This document shows positions 17,779-27,276 of a stretch of DNA of 64,000 nucleotides, one piece after another. Source of the stretch: Myroides phaeus (lineage in GTDB: Bacteria > Bacteroidota > Bacteroidia > Flavobacteriales > Flavobacteriaceae); assembly GCF_009799805.1 (NCBI RefSeq), contig NZ_CP047050.1:1502001-1566000 (forward strand). Reading direction: 5' to 3'. Every line of letters starts with the position of its first letter. Position 1 is the stretch's first letter. Both the position numbers and the translations under genes were made by a program. The notes below the pieces were generated by a model. That model made no database searches. It was given only the letters and a program-made list of their open reading frames with translations, and was not told the DNA's origin.

Positions 17779-19032
17779 TTACCACTCATTAATTTTATTG
17801 GCATCTAATTTTAAAAAGATAAAAAGTAGAACTGTGAACGCCATTAAACTTGACCCTCCATAAGAGAAGAAAGGTAATGGTACTCCAATTGTAGGGAATA
17901 AACCAATTAGCATTGTGATATTAAAAGCGAAATGTATAAAAAGAAAACAAACTACACAATAGCCATAGACTCTGTTGAAAGTTTTCTTTTGTCTTTCTGC
18001 TAAATATATTAGTCTAAAAAATAATCCTACAAATAAAATAATCACGACTGTTGCTCCTGTAAATCCCCATTCTTCACCGACTGTTGTAAAGATATAGTCA
18101 GTATGCTGCTCTGGAACAAAACCACCTTTTGTTTGTGTTCCTTCTAAAAAGCCTGTACCTGACCAACCTCCTGAACCAATAGCAATTTTTGATTGGTTTA
18201 AATTATATCCTTCAGCTTGTAAATTTACTTCTTCTCCAATTAAAACATTTATTCTGTCTTTCTGGTGAGACTCAAGAACGTTGTCATAAACGTAATCTAC
18301 TGAAAGGACAAAAGTAGTCATTATTGCTGTTAAAATAATGTAAAAAACGGGGTTTCTTGTGATTTTTTTATTCAAATAAAAATGAATACTAACAGCTATA
18401 ATGATTAAAGTAATAATGATTATAGGCTTAACTACAAGGGCAAGAACGAATAGAATAATAGTTATAAAACCTGTCCATAAGTACCAACTTGGCAACCCTT
18501 CTCTGTATAAAACAAAAACAAGAGATACGAATAACATTGCACTTCCTGTATCGTGTTTTAAAATAAATAAGGTAGGTATACCAACAATTGCTAAAGCTGC
18601 AATTTGCTCTTTAAATGTAGCTAAATGAGTTTGATTATCTGAGAGGTATTTGGCTAAAAGTAATGCAGTTGTAGTTTTTACAAATTCTGAGGGCTGTATA
18701 CCAAAACCTCCTATTTGATACCAGTTGGTTTGTCCTTTTACAGATTTACCAAAAAAGAACAATCCAAGTATAGACAGTAGTCCTATTACATAAAATACTA
18801 ACGCATATTTCTCATAAAATTTAGCGTCTATTGAGACAATCAAAATAATAAGAGGAATACACATAATTATAAACATTAATTGTCTTCCATATATTTGTTT
18901 AAGATCAAATATAGAAGTTGTCTCCGCAGGTAAAGAAGCAGAGTAAATGTTTATCCAACCAGCAAATACTAATAAAACATATATTAGTATCGTTATCCAG
19001 TCAATATTTTTTTGAACACTTACATTTTTCAT
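17779..19032 (-). CDS. rodA: peptidoglycan glycosyltransferase RodA
   Basis: This 417-residue SEDS-family membrane protein has about 10 helices. It polymerises glycan strands from lipid II during cell elongation, paired with PBP2. GFGIQPSEFVKTTTAL holds the conserved SEDS segment, EEWGFTGA contains the family's Glu-rich loop, and PTIGVPLPFFSYGGSS is the C-terminal signature. Its ATG overlaps the mrdA stop codon (ATGA), so the two partners are translationally coupled. Confidence 0.95.
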   Translation of the reverse strand: MKNVSVQKNIDWITILIYVLLVFAGWINIYSASLPAETTSIFDLKQIYGRQLMFIIMCIPLIILIVSIDAKFYEKYALVFYVIGLLSILGLFFFGKSVKGQTNWYQIGGFGIQPSEFVKTTTALLLAKYLSDNQTHLATFKEQIAALAIVGIPTLFILKHDTGSAMLFVSLVFVLYREGLPSWYLWTGFITIILFVLALVVKPIIIITLIIIAVSIHFYLNKKITRNPVFYIILTAIMTTFVLSVDYVYDNVLESHQKDRINVLIGEEVNLQAEGYNLNQSKIAIGSGGWSGTGFLEGTQTKGGFVPEQHTDYIFTTVGEEWGFTGATVVIILFVGLFFRLIYLAERQKKTFNRVYGYCVVCFLFIHFAFNITMLIGLFPTIGVPLPFFSYGGSSLMAFTVLLFIFLKLDANKINEW

Positions 19033-20894
19033 TTTTTATGTGCTTTCTCTGTTGCTCTATATAATTGAAGAACTCTATCGTATTCTGATTGTAAGCTACC
19101 TTTTAACATTCTATCTTCAAGGTCTTTTCTTACAATTTCTTTTAATAAATATTTTTGAATCATTAAACTTGTTATCGGAGCTGCCCAACGATTTCCCCAG
19201 TATCCGTTTTCAATGAATACAGCAATTGCAATTTTAGGATCCTCTTTCGGAGCAAAAGCAACGAACACTGAGTGATCTGTTAATTGATAGCGTTTACCAT
19301 TAATTCTGGTAAAGTTTTCAACCGTACCTGTTTTACCACACATATCTAAACCGTCAACATATACAGATCTACCTGTACCAAAATTAAACACATCATTCAT
19401 TCCTTGTACAATCGGTAAGAAATGTTGTGGATCTATTGATGTTTGGTGTTTAGTAGTAAACTTATTGTCAATATCGTGATGCTCGATGTTTTTGATAATA
19501 TGAGGTGTATAATAATAACCGTGATTAGCTACGGCAGCCATCATATTAGCAAGTTGCATTGGTGTTAGTATAACTTCTCCTTGTCCGATGGAATTGGAGA
19601 TTGTTGTTGTACTTCTCCACCCACCATTTGGATACCATCTGTTGTAATAATCAGCGTCAGGAATATGTCCTTTTCTACCTTCTGGTAAGTCATAACCTAA
19701 AAATTGACCTAAACCAAAGCTATGTAAGTGCTCACTCCATTTATTAATTCCTACTGTAGGTGATTTATATTTTTCAATAACTCGTTTATAAGCATTTGCA
19801 AAATAGGTGTTACAAGACTTTGCTATTGCGGTATTTAAATTCCAATTACCTGAATCGTGGCATCCCATCCAAGCTCCTTTTCCATAATAAAAACCTCTAT
19901 TACAACTAAAGGTCGTGTGAGGTGTTATTACACCTTCTTGCAATCCAATTAACGCGGTAAGTATTTTAAATGGTGAACCAGGAGAGTATTCTCCTGATAA
20001 TACACGGTTATATAACGGCTTTGCTAAAGAATCATTATATAGTTTAGTGTAATTTTTGGATCTTTCTCGGCCTACAAGTAAAGATGGGTCATAACTTGGA
20101 GCATTAACAAGTGCTAATATTTCACCTGTTTTAGGTTCAATTGCTACAATTCCCCCTCTTTTATTTTGCATTAAAAGCTCTCCATAAGCTTGTAGTTCAC
20201 TATCTATGGTAAGGGTGATATCTTCTCCTTTTACAGCTAAAGTATCGTATATACCATTCTTAAAAGAACCTATTTCTCTATTAAATCGGTCACGTTGTAT
20301 ATATCGTACGCCTTTAGTACCTCTAAGTGTTTCTTCATATTGTTGTTCAACACCTTGAATACCTATTAAGTCTCCTGATTTGTAGTATGGGTTAGCTTTA
20401 ATGTTTTGCTCGTTAACTTGTCTGATATATCCGAAAATATTAGCACCGGAAGAAACTTGGTAATCTCTTAAGTTACGTTTCTGGATATAAAAACCTTTAA
20501 AGTTTCTGATTTTTTCTTGAAATGCCGCATACTCCCTTTTATTCAACTGTGGTAAGAAAATAGAAGGTAAACGTGGACTATATTTTTTTGCTTTTTCAAG
20601 CTTAGTATTAAACGTTTCTATAGATACGTCTAATAAGTTACAAAGAGCTAAAGTGTCAATGTCTTTAACTTCTCTTGGAATAACCATAATATCATAAGAC
20701 GGTTGGTTTGCAATCAATAACTTACCATTACGATCGAAAACATAACCTCTTTCAGGATATTCATAGACTATTTTAAGTGCGTTATTTTCTGATTTTTTGA
20801 TATATGTGTCATCTACAACTTGTAAATAAAACAGCCTTAATAAGATTACAACTGTAACAACTACAATTATAATTGGCAATAACAATTTTCTCAT
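19029..20894 (-). CDS. mrdA: penicillin-binding protein 2 (peptidoglycan D,D-transpeptidase)
   Basis: This 621-residue class B PBP cross-links peptidoglycan during elongation. It has an N-terminal membrane helix (about residues 5-25), then the dimerisation/pedestal domain including YPERGYVFDRNGKLL. The transpeptidase domain carries SPFK (SxxK, in SGEYSPGSPFKIL), SCN (SxN, in AKSCNTYFA) and KTG (CGKTGTVEN). All three catalytic motifs are present. It overlaps mreD and rodA by four bases at each end (ATGA), giving a tightly coupled mre-mrd operon. Confidence 0.95.
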   Translation of the reverse strand: MRKLLLPIIIVVVTVVILLRLFYLQVVDDTYIKKSENNALKIVYEYPERGYVFDRNGKLLIANQPSYDIMVIPREVKDIDTLALCNLLDVSIETFNTKLEKAKKYSPRLPSIFLPQLNKREYAAFQEKIRNFKGFYIQKRNLRDYQVSSGANIFGYIRQVNEQNIKANPYYKSGDLIGIQGVEQQYEETLRGTKGVRYIQRDRFNREIGSFKNGIYDTLAVKGEDITLTIDSELQAYGELLMQNKRGGIVAIEPKTGEILALVNAPSYDPSLLVGRERSKNYTKLYNDSLAKPLYNRVLSGEYSPGSPFKILTALIGLQEGVITPHTTFSCNRGFYYGKGAWMGCHDSGNWNLNTAIAKSCNTYFANAYKRVIEKYKSPTVGINKWSEHLHSFGLGQFLGYDLPEGRKGHIPDADYYNRWYPNGGWRSTTTISNSIGQGEVILTPMQLANMMAAVANHGYYYTPHIIKNIEHHDIDNKFTTKHQTSIDPQHFLPIVQGMNDVFNFGTGRSVYVDGLDMCGKTGTVENFTRINGKRYQLTDHSVFVAFAPKEDPKIAIAVFIENGYWGNRWAAPITSLMIQKYLLKEIVRKDLEDRMLKGSLQSEYDRVLQLYRATEKAHKK

Positions 20895-21415
20895 TTCTTA
20901 GATGGTTTAATCAAAAATAGAATTAAAATACAAGCTAATAGAGTAGTGATTGTTGTAAGTAATGTTCTATACAAGATTTCCCAAACGAAGTTAAATCTAA
21001 AAAACTCTAATCCAAATAATACAATATGATGAATAACTACAGATATAACGATATATCCCATTACTTCTAAAGAACTAAAAAGGTCTTTAGTAACTTTTTT
21101 GATAATGTTTAAGTTGTGATATTGATAACTAATACCAAAAGAAAATTTTAGTACAGAAGGTCTAAAAAAAGCAAGAATTAAGCTTGAAGCTGCGTGAATT
21201 CCTCCAGAGTTTTCAAACATATCTACCACTAAACCTAACATAAAACTTGCTATATAAAATATAGGTTTTGAGTTTTCAGAAGGGTAGAGTATTATGAAAA
21301 GTATATAGGGAAAAGGATTTATAAAACCAAACAGATCAATATTATTAAATATTAAAATCTGTGCGATTAACAACACTATAAATCGAGCAATATTTGAAAA
21401 TGCAATACTATTCAT
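20891..21415 (-). CDS. mreD: rod shape-determining protein MreD
   Basis: This is a 174-residue integral membrane protein with about five helices, a member of the MreD family that links MreB/MreC to the RodA-PBP2 machine. I chose the ATG at 21415 (MNSIAFSNIARF), which has a purine-rich GAGGAGA about eight bases before it. A TTG at 21433 is also in frame but would overlap mreC more. MreD sequences are weakly conserved, so the call relies largely on its place between mreC and mrdA. Confidence 0.85.
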   Translation of the reverse strand: MNSIAFSNIARFIVLLIAQILIFNNIDLFGFINPFPYILFIILYPSENSKPIFYIASFMLGLVVDMFENSGGIHAASSLILAFFRPSVLKFSFGISYQYHNLNIIKKVTKDLFSSLEVMGYIVISVVIHHIVLFGLEFFRFNFVWEILYRTLLTTITTLLACILILFLIKPSKK

Positions 21416-22238
21416 TTGTAGTCTCCTCTTCAAGTTGATTAATTTCTTCTATATCTTTGTTAGTGATAACATAGATGTATCCTAAGTTCGTCATATCATT
21501 GAATAAGCGAACTGAAATGGTGAAGTAGTTTGATGTTTCATTTGTATATGCTTTATCAATTACACCAATAGGAATGTTCTCAGGGAAAATAGTTGAATCA
21601 CCACCAGTAACGATAGTATCTCCTTTGTAGATCTCTGCTAATCTTGGTATATCTGATAAATGCACATATCCAGTGTTTTTACCATCCCATTCTAAAGTAC
21701 CAAAGTGATTAGATCCCTTAATTTTAGCATTAATCTTAGATTTAACGTTTAAGATACTTTGTACAGTTGAATAGTTGTTTGAAGTTCTTTCAATGATACC
21801 TAAAACTCCATTACTATTAATAACGGCCATATTTTTTTCGATACCTTGCTTAGAACCACCTTTAATCGTAATGTAGTTTTCTTTTGTATTAAAGGTATTG
21901 CGGATTACTTTGGCTACAATAATAGAAAACTCTTGCCTTTCTAAAGGCATGAGTTTCTTTATTTCAACAGAATCTTGTTCTGAAGTACTATTGTATACAA
22001 TTGATTTTAAAAGTGCATTTTCTAAAACAAGAGCATCATTCTCTGTTTTTAAGTGCATATATTCTTTAAAATCATTTACATTTTCATAGACATAACCAGT
22101 CACACCATTCGCTGAACTAATAAAAGAACTCTGATGAAAAGAGTGTGTTTGAATTATTAATCCGAATGATATGACTAAAAGCAGCAAAAACAGTAGCTTA
22201 GTACTGTTTTTTATAAAGAAATTGATTATTTGCTGCAT
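21408..22238 (-). CDS. mreC: rod shape-determining protein MreC
   Basis: This 276-residue protein has one N-terminal membrane helix (about residues 13-30), a coiled-coil stretch (about 50-80), and then the two beta-barrel domains of MreC, including TIKGGSKQGIEKNMAVINSNGVLG and the later GDTIVTGGDSTIFPENIPIG. In the periplasm MreC scaffolds PBP2 and activates it. It follows mreB by nine bases. Confidence 0.93.
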   Translation of the reverse strand: MQQIINFFIKNSTKLLFLLLLVISFGLIIQTHSFHQSSFISSANGVTGYVYENVNDFKEYMHLKTENDALVLENALLKSIVYNSTSEQDSVEIKKLMPLERQEFSIIVAKVIRNTFNTKENYITIKGGSKQGIEKNMAVINSNGVLGIIERTSNNYSTVQSILNVKSKINAKIKGSNHFGTLEWDGKNTGYVHLSDIPRLAEIYKGDTIVTGGDSTIFPENIPIGVIDKAYTNETSNYFTISVRLFNDMTNLGYIYVITNKDIEEINQLEEETTNE

Positions 22239-22247
22239 AAGTTATTT

Positions 22248-23276
22248 TTATTTGATCAATACACTTTTGTATTTATCAAGATTTTTAATAGCTAAACCTG
22301 TTCCTCTTACTACTGCTCTTAATGGGTCTTCAGCAATGTAAACAGGTAGATCTGTTTTTTGTGAAATACGTTTGTCTAAACCTCTTAACATTGATCCACC
22401 ACCTGCTAAGTAAATACCTGTATTATAGATATCAGCTGCTAATTCAGGCGGAGTTTGAGATAATGTTTCCATTACTGCATCTTCAACACGTTGAATAGAC
22501 TTATCTAAGGCTTTAGCAATCTCTCTGTATGATACAGTTACTTGTTTTGGTTTACCAGTAAGTAAGTCACGACCTTGAACTAACATATCTTCAGGTGGAG
22601 TTTCTAAATCTTCTGTAGCCGCTCCTATTTGGATTTTTATTTTTTCTGCAGTACTCTCTCCAACAAATAAGTTATGTTGTGTACGCATATAATAAATGAT
22701 ATCATTTGTAAATACATCACCAGCAATTTTTACTGATTTATCACAAACAATTCCTCCAAGAGCTATTACAGCAATTTCTGTTGTTCCTCCTCCGATATCA
22801 ACAATCATGTTTCCTTTTGGTTGCATAATGTCAACACCAATACCTATTGCAGCAGACATAGGTTCGTGTATTAAGTAAACCTCTTTACCATTCACACGTT
22901 CACAAGATTCTTTTACAGCACGCATTTCTACTTCAGTTATACCTGAAGGGATACAAACGATCATACGTAATGCAGGCGTAAACATCTTTTTTCTTAATGA
23001 AGGGATGCTCTTGATAAAGAGGCTTATCATTTTTTCTGACGCATCAAAATCAGCAATTACACCATCTTTTAAAGGGCGGATTGTTTTGATATTACCATGT
23101 GTCTTCCCCTGCATCAAACTTGCTTCTTTCCCGACAGCAATAATTTTTCCCGTTGTTCTATCTCGGGCTACAATAGAAGGGTTGTCTACAACCACTTTTC
23201 CATCGTGTATGATTAGAGTATTCGCTGTTCCTAAGTCGATCGCGATATCCTCAGTCATAAAATCAAAAAATCCCAT
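22248..23276 (-). CDS. mreB: actin-like rod shape-determining protein MreB
   Basis: This 342-residue bacterial actin directs lateral wall synthesis. The nucleotide-binding motifs are all present: IAIDLGTANTLI (phosphate-1), MIVDIGGGTTEIAVIAL (phosphate-2) and the adenosine loop IYLAGGGSMLRGL. The sequence is very typical. A -7 element lies within 55 bp upstream, in the gap after purH, so the elongation genes can be transcribed from their own promoter. Confidence 0.97.
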   Translation of the reverse strand: MGFFDFMTEDIAIDLGTANTLIIHDGKVVVDNPSIVARDRTTGKIIAVGKEASLMQGKTHGNIKTIRPLKDGVIADFDASEKMISLFIKSIPSLRKKMFTPALRMIVCIPSGITEVEMRAVKESCERVNGKEVYLIHEPMSAAIGIGVDIMQPKGNMIVDIGGGTTEIAVIALGGIVCDKSVKIAGDVFTNDIIYYMRTQHNLFVGESTAEKIKIQIGAATEDLETPPEDMLVQGRDLLTGKPKQVTVSYREIAKALDKSIQRVEDAVMETLSQTPPELAADIYNTGIYLAGGGSMLRGLDKRISQKTDLPVYIAEDPLRAVVRGTGLAIKNLDKYKSVLIK

Positions 23277-23317
23277 ACAATTAAAAGGCTTTTATAGTTA
23301 ATATAATTTGTGCGTTA

Positions 23318-23325
23318 CAAAAGTA
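23318..23325 (-). promoter_or_regulatory. -7 element (TACTTTTG) of the mreBCD-mrdA-rodA operon
   Basis: The reverse strand matches TAnnTTTG in the 54-bp gap between purH and mreB. The -33 box would lie inside the end of purH and is not obvious. Confidence 0.45.
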
Positions 23326-23330
23326 ATAAA

Positions 23331-24857
23331 TTAATGTTTAAAATGACGAATTCCTGTAAGTACCATTGCGATATTATTTTCATCACAATAATTAATACTT
23401 AAGTCGTCTTTGATAGATCCTCCTGGTTGGATTACAGCTGTTATACCTGCATTTCCCGCAATTTCTACACAATCAGGGAATGGGAAAAAGGCATCACTTG
23501 CCATTACTGCTCCTTTTAAATTAAAATCAAAAGAGTTTGCTTTTTCAATAGCTTGGCGCAATGCATCTACACGTGATGTTTGTCCTGTTCCTGAAGCGCA
23601 TAATTGACCTTCTTTTACTAAAACAATTGTATTTGATTTAGTGTGCTTACAAATTTTAGAAGCAAATAGTAAATCATCTATTTCTTTAGTAGAAGGTGAT
23701 AATTTAGTAACGGTTTTCAAGATGTCTTTATTGTCTGTTACATTATCTTTATCTTGAACTAAAATACCGTTTAAACAAGTACGAACTTGTTTTGTAGGTA
23801 GTTTTACGTCGTTTAAAACTAAAATAATTCTATTTTTCTTTTCTTGTAAAATTTCTATTGCTTCTACATCAAATGATGGAGCAATTACTACTTCACAGAA
23901 TAATTTGTTGATTTCTTTTGCTGTTTCTACATCTATTTTGTCATTAGCAATCAAAACACCTCCAAAAGCAGATGTTGGATCTCCTGCTAAAGCATCAAGA
24001 TATGCTTGTTTCATTGTAGGTCTTTGAGCTACACCACAAGCATTATTGTGTTTTAAAATAGCGAAGGTTGGTAATCCTCCTTTAAATTCATTCATTAAAT
24101 TAACAGCAGCATCAACGTCTAATAAATTGTTGTAAGACAATTCTTTTCCGTGTAATTTTTGAAATAATTCGTCGAAATTACCAAAGAAGTGTCCTTTTTG
24201 ATGTGGGTTTTCTCCATATCTCAATTCGTTACCATTGTCAATACTGATTTTTAATGTAGTTTCTTCTGCATTAAAATAATTGAAAATAGCACTGTCATAG
24301 TGAGAAGAAACGTGGAATGCTTTAGTTGCTAATAATCTTCTTTCTGCAAGACTCGTTCCTCCATTGTTGTTTTGTAACATTTGTAAAAACAAATCATACT
24401 CTGTTACAGAGGCAACAATTACTGTATCTTTAAAATTCTTAGCAGCAGCTCTAATTAAAGAAATACCACCAATATCAATTTTTTCTATAATATCTGCTTC
24501 TACAGCTCCAGAAGCCACAGTTTTTTCAAATGGATATAAGTCTACAATCACTAAATCTATTTGTGGAATATCAAACTCTTTCATTTGAGCGATATCTCCT
24601 TCGTGATCTTGTCTGTTTAATATTCCACCAAATACTTTTGGGTGTAACGTTTTTACTCTTCCTCCTAATATTGAAGGATAAGATGTTACGTCTTCTACTG
24701 GAACTACAGGAATACCTAATTCTTTAATAAAAGTTTCTGTTCCTCCTGTTGAGTAAATAGTTACATTGTGCTTGTGTAACTCTTTAACAATCGGTTCTAA
24801 ACCGTTCTTATCAAAAACGGAAATCAATGCCGATTGAATTTTTTTAGTTGTGTTCAT
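23331..24857 (-). CDS. purH: bifunctional AICAR transformylase/IMP cyclohydrolase
   Basis: This 508-residue enzyme catalyses the last two steps of IMP synthesis. The N-terminal MGS-like cyclohydrolase domain (about 1-150) includes STGGTETFIKELG and GGRVKTLHPKVFGGIL. The C-terminal transformylase domain has ELRYGENPHQKG, LKHNNACGVA and GQTSRVDALR, with FFPFPDCVE near the end. I use the ATG at 24857. An in-frame TTG at 24887 lies inside the -7 promoter element and is rejected. Confidence 0.96.
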   Translation of the reverse strand: MNTTKKIQSALISVFDKNGLEPIVKELHKHNVTIYSTGGTETFIKELGIPVVPVEDVTSYPSILGGRVKTLHPKVFGGILNRQDHEGDIAQMKEFDIPQIDLVIVDLYPFEKTVASGAVEADIIEKIDIGGISLIRAAAKNFKDTVIVASVTEYDLFLQMLQNNNGGTSLAERRLLATKAFHVSSHYDSAIFNYFNAEETTLKISIDNGNELRYGENPHQKGHFFGNFDELFQKLHGKELSYNNLLDVDAAVNLMNEFKGGLPTFAILKHNNACGVAQRPTMKQAYLDALAGDPTSAFGGVLIANDKIDVETAKEINKLFCEVVIAPSFDVEAIEILQEKKNRIILVLNDVKLPTKQVRTCLNGILVQDKDNVTDNKDILKTVTKLSPSTKEIDDLLFASKICKHTKSNTIVLVKEGQLCASGTGQTSRVDALRQAIEKANSFDFNLKGAVMASDAFFPFPDCVEIAGNAGITAVIQPGGSIKDDLSINYCDENNIAMVLTGIRHFKH

Positions 24858-24884
24858 GTTGTGTGTGTGTGTTTTAGTAAAAAG

Positions 24885-24916
24885 CAAAAGTAACCATTGT
24901 AAGTCTATTAATCAAA
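24885..24916 (-). promoter_or_regulatory. promoter of purH
   Basis: On the reverse strand TTTG (24916-24913) and TACTTTTG (24892-24885) are 20 bases apart, fitting the -33/-7 consensus. The leader to the ATG is short and consists largely of a CA dinucleotide run. Confidence 0.65.
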
Positions 24917-25056
24917 GTTTAATCTGCAACTTTTTGACTATTATTTTTCTTTTTTTGCAATAATGTTTAATTTAGAAGGATGTATGTTTTTTTGGGATGT
25001 ACAGAACTAACCGTCGTCTTATTTATATGACGTATTAACAATGTTTTTAGTAAGTT

Positions 25057-26304
25057 ATGGTGTTGTATTTAAGATTGATTTTAGGGAGTTTTAGTTTTGC
25101 TTGGGCTGCTTTGATAACTAACAAGTTAAGGACTTTATTATCTCTATTAGGGGTTACAGTTGGTATATTCTCAATCATTGCTGTTCTTGCTGCTGTAGAT
25201 TCGATGGATAAAAATATAAAGTCTGAATTAAGTGGACTCGACCGAAGTATGATGTACGTTTTTAATCATTCTTTTGGACCAACGGATGTTCCTAAATGGA
25301 AGATCGATAGGTTTCCCAAGGTTACTTATGAAGAGTATGATTATTTAAAGAGAAATTTAAAGGAAGTAGAGTTTATATCTTATAGTGTTTTTACGCGTGG
25401 TGAGAATATTAAATTTGGAGCTAACGTAGTTGAAAGTGTAAACGTGAAGCCTTGCACCTCTGAAATGGAGTTTTTAGACAATGTAAAAATAGGTAATGGT
25501 CGTTTTTTTAATGAGGCAGAATCTACAAAAGGAGCTGCAGTTGTAGTTCTTGGTTATGAAATAGCAAATACTTTGTTTAAAAATTATGATCCAATAGGTA
25601 AGTCAGTGCGTTTTTATGGACGTAATTTTCGTGTTGTAGGTGTTGTAAACAAACAAGGTAAAGCACTTGGAGGAAGCCACGATGAAACGGTGTTTTTTCC
25701 AGTGAATTTCTTACGTCAGCTTTATGGGGATACAAATATAAAGGGTACTCCTGCTATAGTCCTAAAGCCTTTTAAAGGAAGTGATATCAAACAATTTGAA
25801 GAGGAAATAGCTTCTAAGTTGCGAATGTTTCGTGGTATTAAAGTAAGCGAGGAGAATAACTTCTTTATTAATGTCTTTGGGGGGATGTTGGATATGATTG
25901 ACGAAATTGTAGGGAAGATGAATGTGGTTGGTTGGGTTATAAGTGGCTTCTCTTTATTAGTGGGTGGTTTTGGAATTGCTAATATTATGTTTGTTTCTGT
26001 AAATGAAAGGACACACTTAATAGGTGTTCAAAAAGCAATAGGAGCGAAGAGTAGGTTTATTATGTTTCAGTTTCTTTTTGAAGCTGTGATATTGGCTTTG
26101 ATTGGTGGTGTAGTAGGTTTGTTTTTAGTTTGGGGAATAGCATTGCTTATCAATAGCTTTTCCGATTTTAAGTTTGTGTTGAGCTTTTACAATATTGTAA
26201 TTGGATTATTCTTATCTGGAATAATTGGTTTAATATCAGGTTTATTGCCAGCTCGTTCAGCGGCTAAATTAGATCCTGTTGAGGCAATTAGAATGGGAGG
26301 GTAG
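25057..26304 (+). CDS. ABC transporter permease of the MacB/FtsX type (orphan)
   Basis: This 415-residue protein has one N-terminal helix preceded by TNKLRTLLSLLGVTVGIFSII, a large MacB-type periplasmic domain (about residues 50-280), and three C-terminal FtsX helices (about 285-405). The usual VNERTHLIGVQKAIGAK segment and the closing PARSAAKLDPVEAIRMGG are present. Such permeases act in lipoprotein or efflux machines with an ATPase partner. No ATPase gene is adjacent, so the partner must be encoded elsewhere. Confidence 0.88.
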   Translation: MVLYLRLILGSFSFAWAALITNKLRTLLSLLGVTVGIFSIIAVLAAVDSMDKNIKSELSGLDRSMMYVFNHSFGPTDVPKWKIDRFPKVTYEEYDYLKRNLKEVEFISYSVFTRGENIKFGANVVESVNVKPCTSEMEFLDNVKIGNGRFFNEAESTKGAAVVVLGYEIANTLFKNYDPIGKSVRFYGRNFRVVGVVNKQGKALGGSHDETVFFPVNFLRQLYGDTNIKGTPAIVLKPFKGSDIKQFEEEIASKLRMFRGIKVSEENNFFINVFGGMLDMIDEIVGKMNVVGWVISGFSLLVGGFGIANIMFVSVNERTHLIGVQKAIGAKSRFIMFQFLFEAVILALIGGVVGLFLVWGIALLINSFSDFKFVLSFYNIVIGLFLSGIIGLISGLLPARSAAKLDPVEAIRMGG

Positions 26305-26322
26305 TATAAAATATATAAAAAG

Positions 26323-26362
26323 TAAAAAGGGCTAATTCCATCTGGAATTAGCCCTTTTTTAT
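26323..26362. terminator. bidirectional terminator
   Basis: A perfect 13-base stem (GGGCTAATTCCA/TGGAATTAGCCC and flanking A-T pairs) with a two-base loop, an A-run before and a T-run after, between the converging ABC permease and accD. Confidence 0.92.
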
Positions 26363-26375
26363 AATAACGAGTATA

Positions 26376-27230
26376 TTATCTCATTGCTCTGTTAAGAATT
26401 AAATCTAAATATTGATTTACATTCTTTTTAAGATCTCTTCTGTGAGTGATGAAATCCAAGAATCCGTGTTCTAATAAGAATTCAGATGTTTGGAATCCTT
26501 CTGGTAAATCTTTACCAGTTGTATCTTTCACAATACGAGGACCTGCAAATCCAATTAATGCACCAGGTTCAGCGATATTAATATCTCCTAACATTGCAAA
26601 AGATGCAGAAATACCACCTGTTGTAGGGTCAGTACACAATGAAATGTACGGGATTTTAGCATCGCTCAATTGAGCTAATTTTGCAGAAGTTTTCGCCATT
26701 TGCATTAATGAAAAACCTGCTTCCATCATACGTGCTCCTCCTGATTTTGAAATCATTAAGAAAGGTATGTTGTTTTTTAAAGAGTAGTCAATTCCACGTG
26801 CAATTTTCTCTCCTACTACAGATCCCATAGAACCTCCAATAAAAGCAAAATCCATAGCAGCAACTACTAATTTTTCTCCTTTTGATTTACCAACAGCAAC
26901 TCTAACAGCATCTTTCAATTGCGTTTTAGCCATTGCTTCTTTTAAACGATCTACATACTTTTTAGTATCTTCAAATTTTAAAATATCTTTTGAAGAAAGG
27001 CTTTTGGCTATTTCTTTGTAGTCGTTGTTGTCAAAAAGAATTTCAAAATATTCTTTACTACCAATACGAACGTGATATCCATCCTCTGGACTTACCCATA
27101 AATTATGTGCTAATTCATCAGAATCAATAATTTTTCCAGTAGGTGATTTATACCATAAACCTTTAGGAATATCTTTTTTGTTTTCTGTTGGTGTCTGAAT
27201 TCCTTTTTCTTTTCTTTTAAACCAAGCCAT
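26376..27230 (-). CDS. accD: acetyl-CoA carboxylase carboxyltransferase subunit beta, lacking zinc-ribbon cysteines
   Basis: This 284-residue beta subunit of the carboxyltransferase works with AccA to make malonyl-CoA. The crotonase-like core is normal ([55 protein letters not shown]). The N-terminal zinc ribbon of E. coli AccD is degenerate: where Cys-x-x-Cys pairs are expected there are KSPTGK and VSPEDG, with no cysteine. It lies 46 bp after fbaA and is probably read from the same transcript. Confidence 0.93.
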   Translation of the reverse strand: MAWFKRKEKGIQTPTENKKDIPKGLWYKSPTGKIIDSDELAHNLWVSPEDGYHVRIGSKEYFEILFDNNDYKEIAKSLSSKDILKFEDTKKYVDRLKEAMAKTQLKDAVRVAVGKSKGEKLVVAAMDFAFIGGSMGSVVGEKIARGIDYSLKNNIPFLMISKSGGARMMEAGFSLMQMAKTSAKLAQLSDAKIPYISLCTDPTTGGISASFAMLGDINIAEPGALIGFAGPRIVKDTTGKDLPEGFQTSEFLLEHGFLDFITHRRDLKKNVNQYLDLILNRAMR

Positions 27231-27276
27231 AAAATGTTTGTTTTGTTTATACTATGTTTTTAAACAAAGAGTCAGA

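Noticed and set aside
24858-24887. Upstream TTG start for purH
   Set aside because: It falls in the -7 promoter element, so it would not be transcribed.
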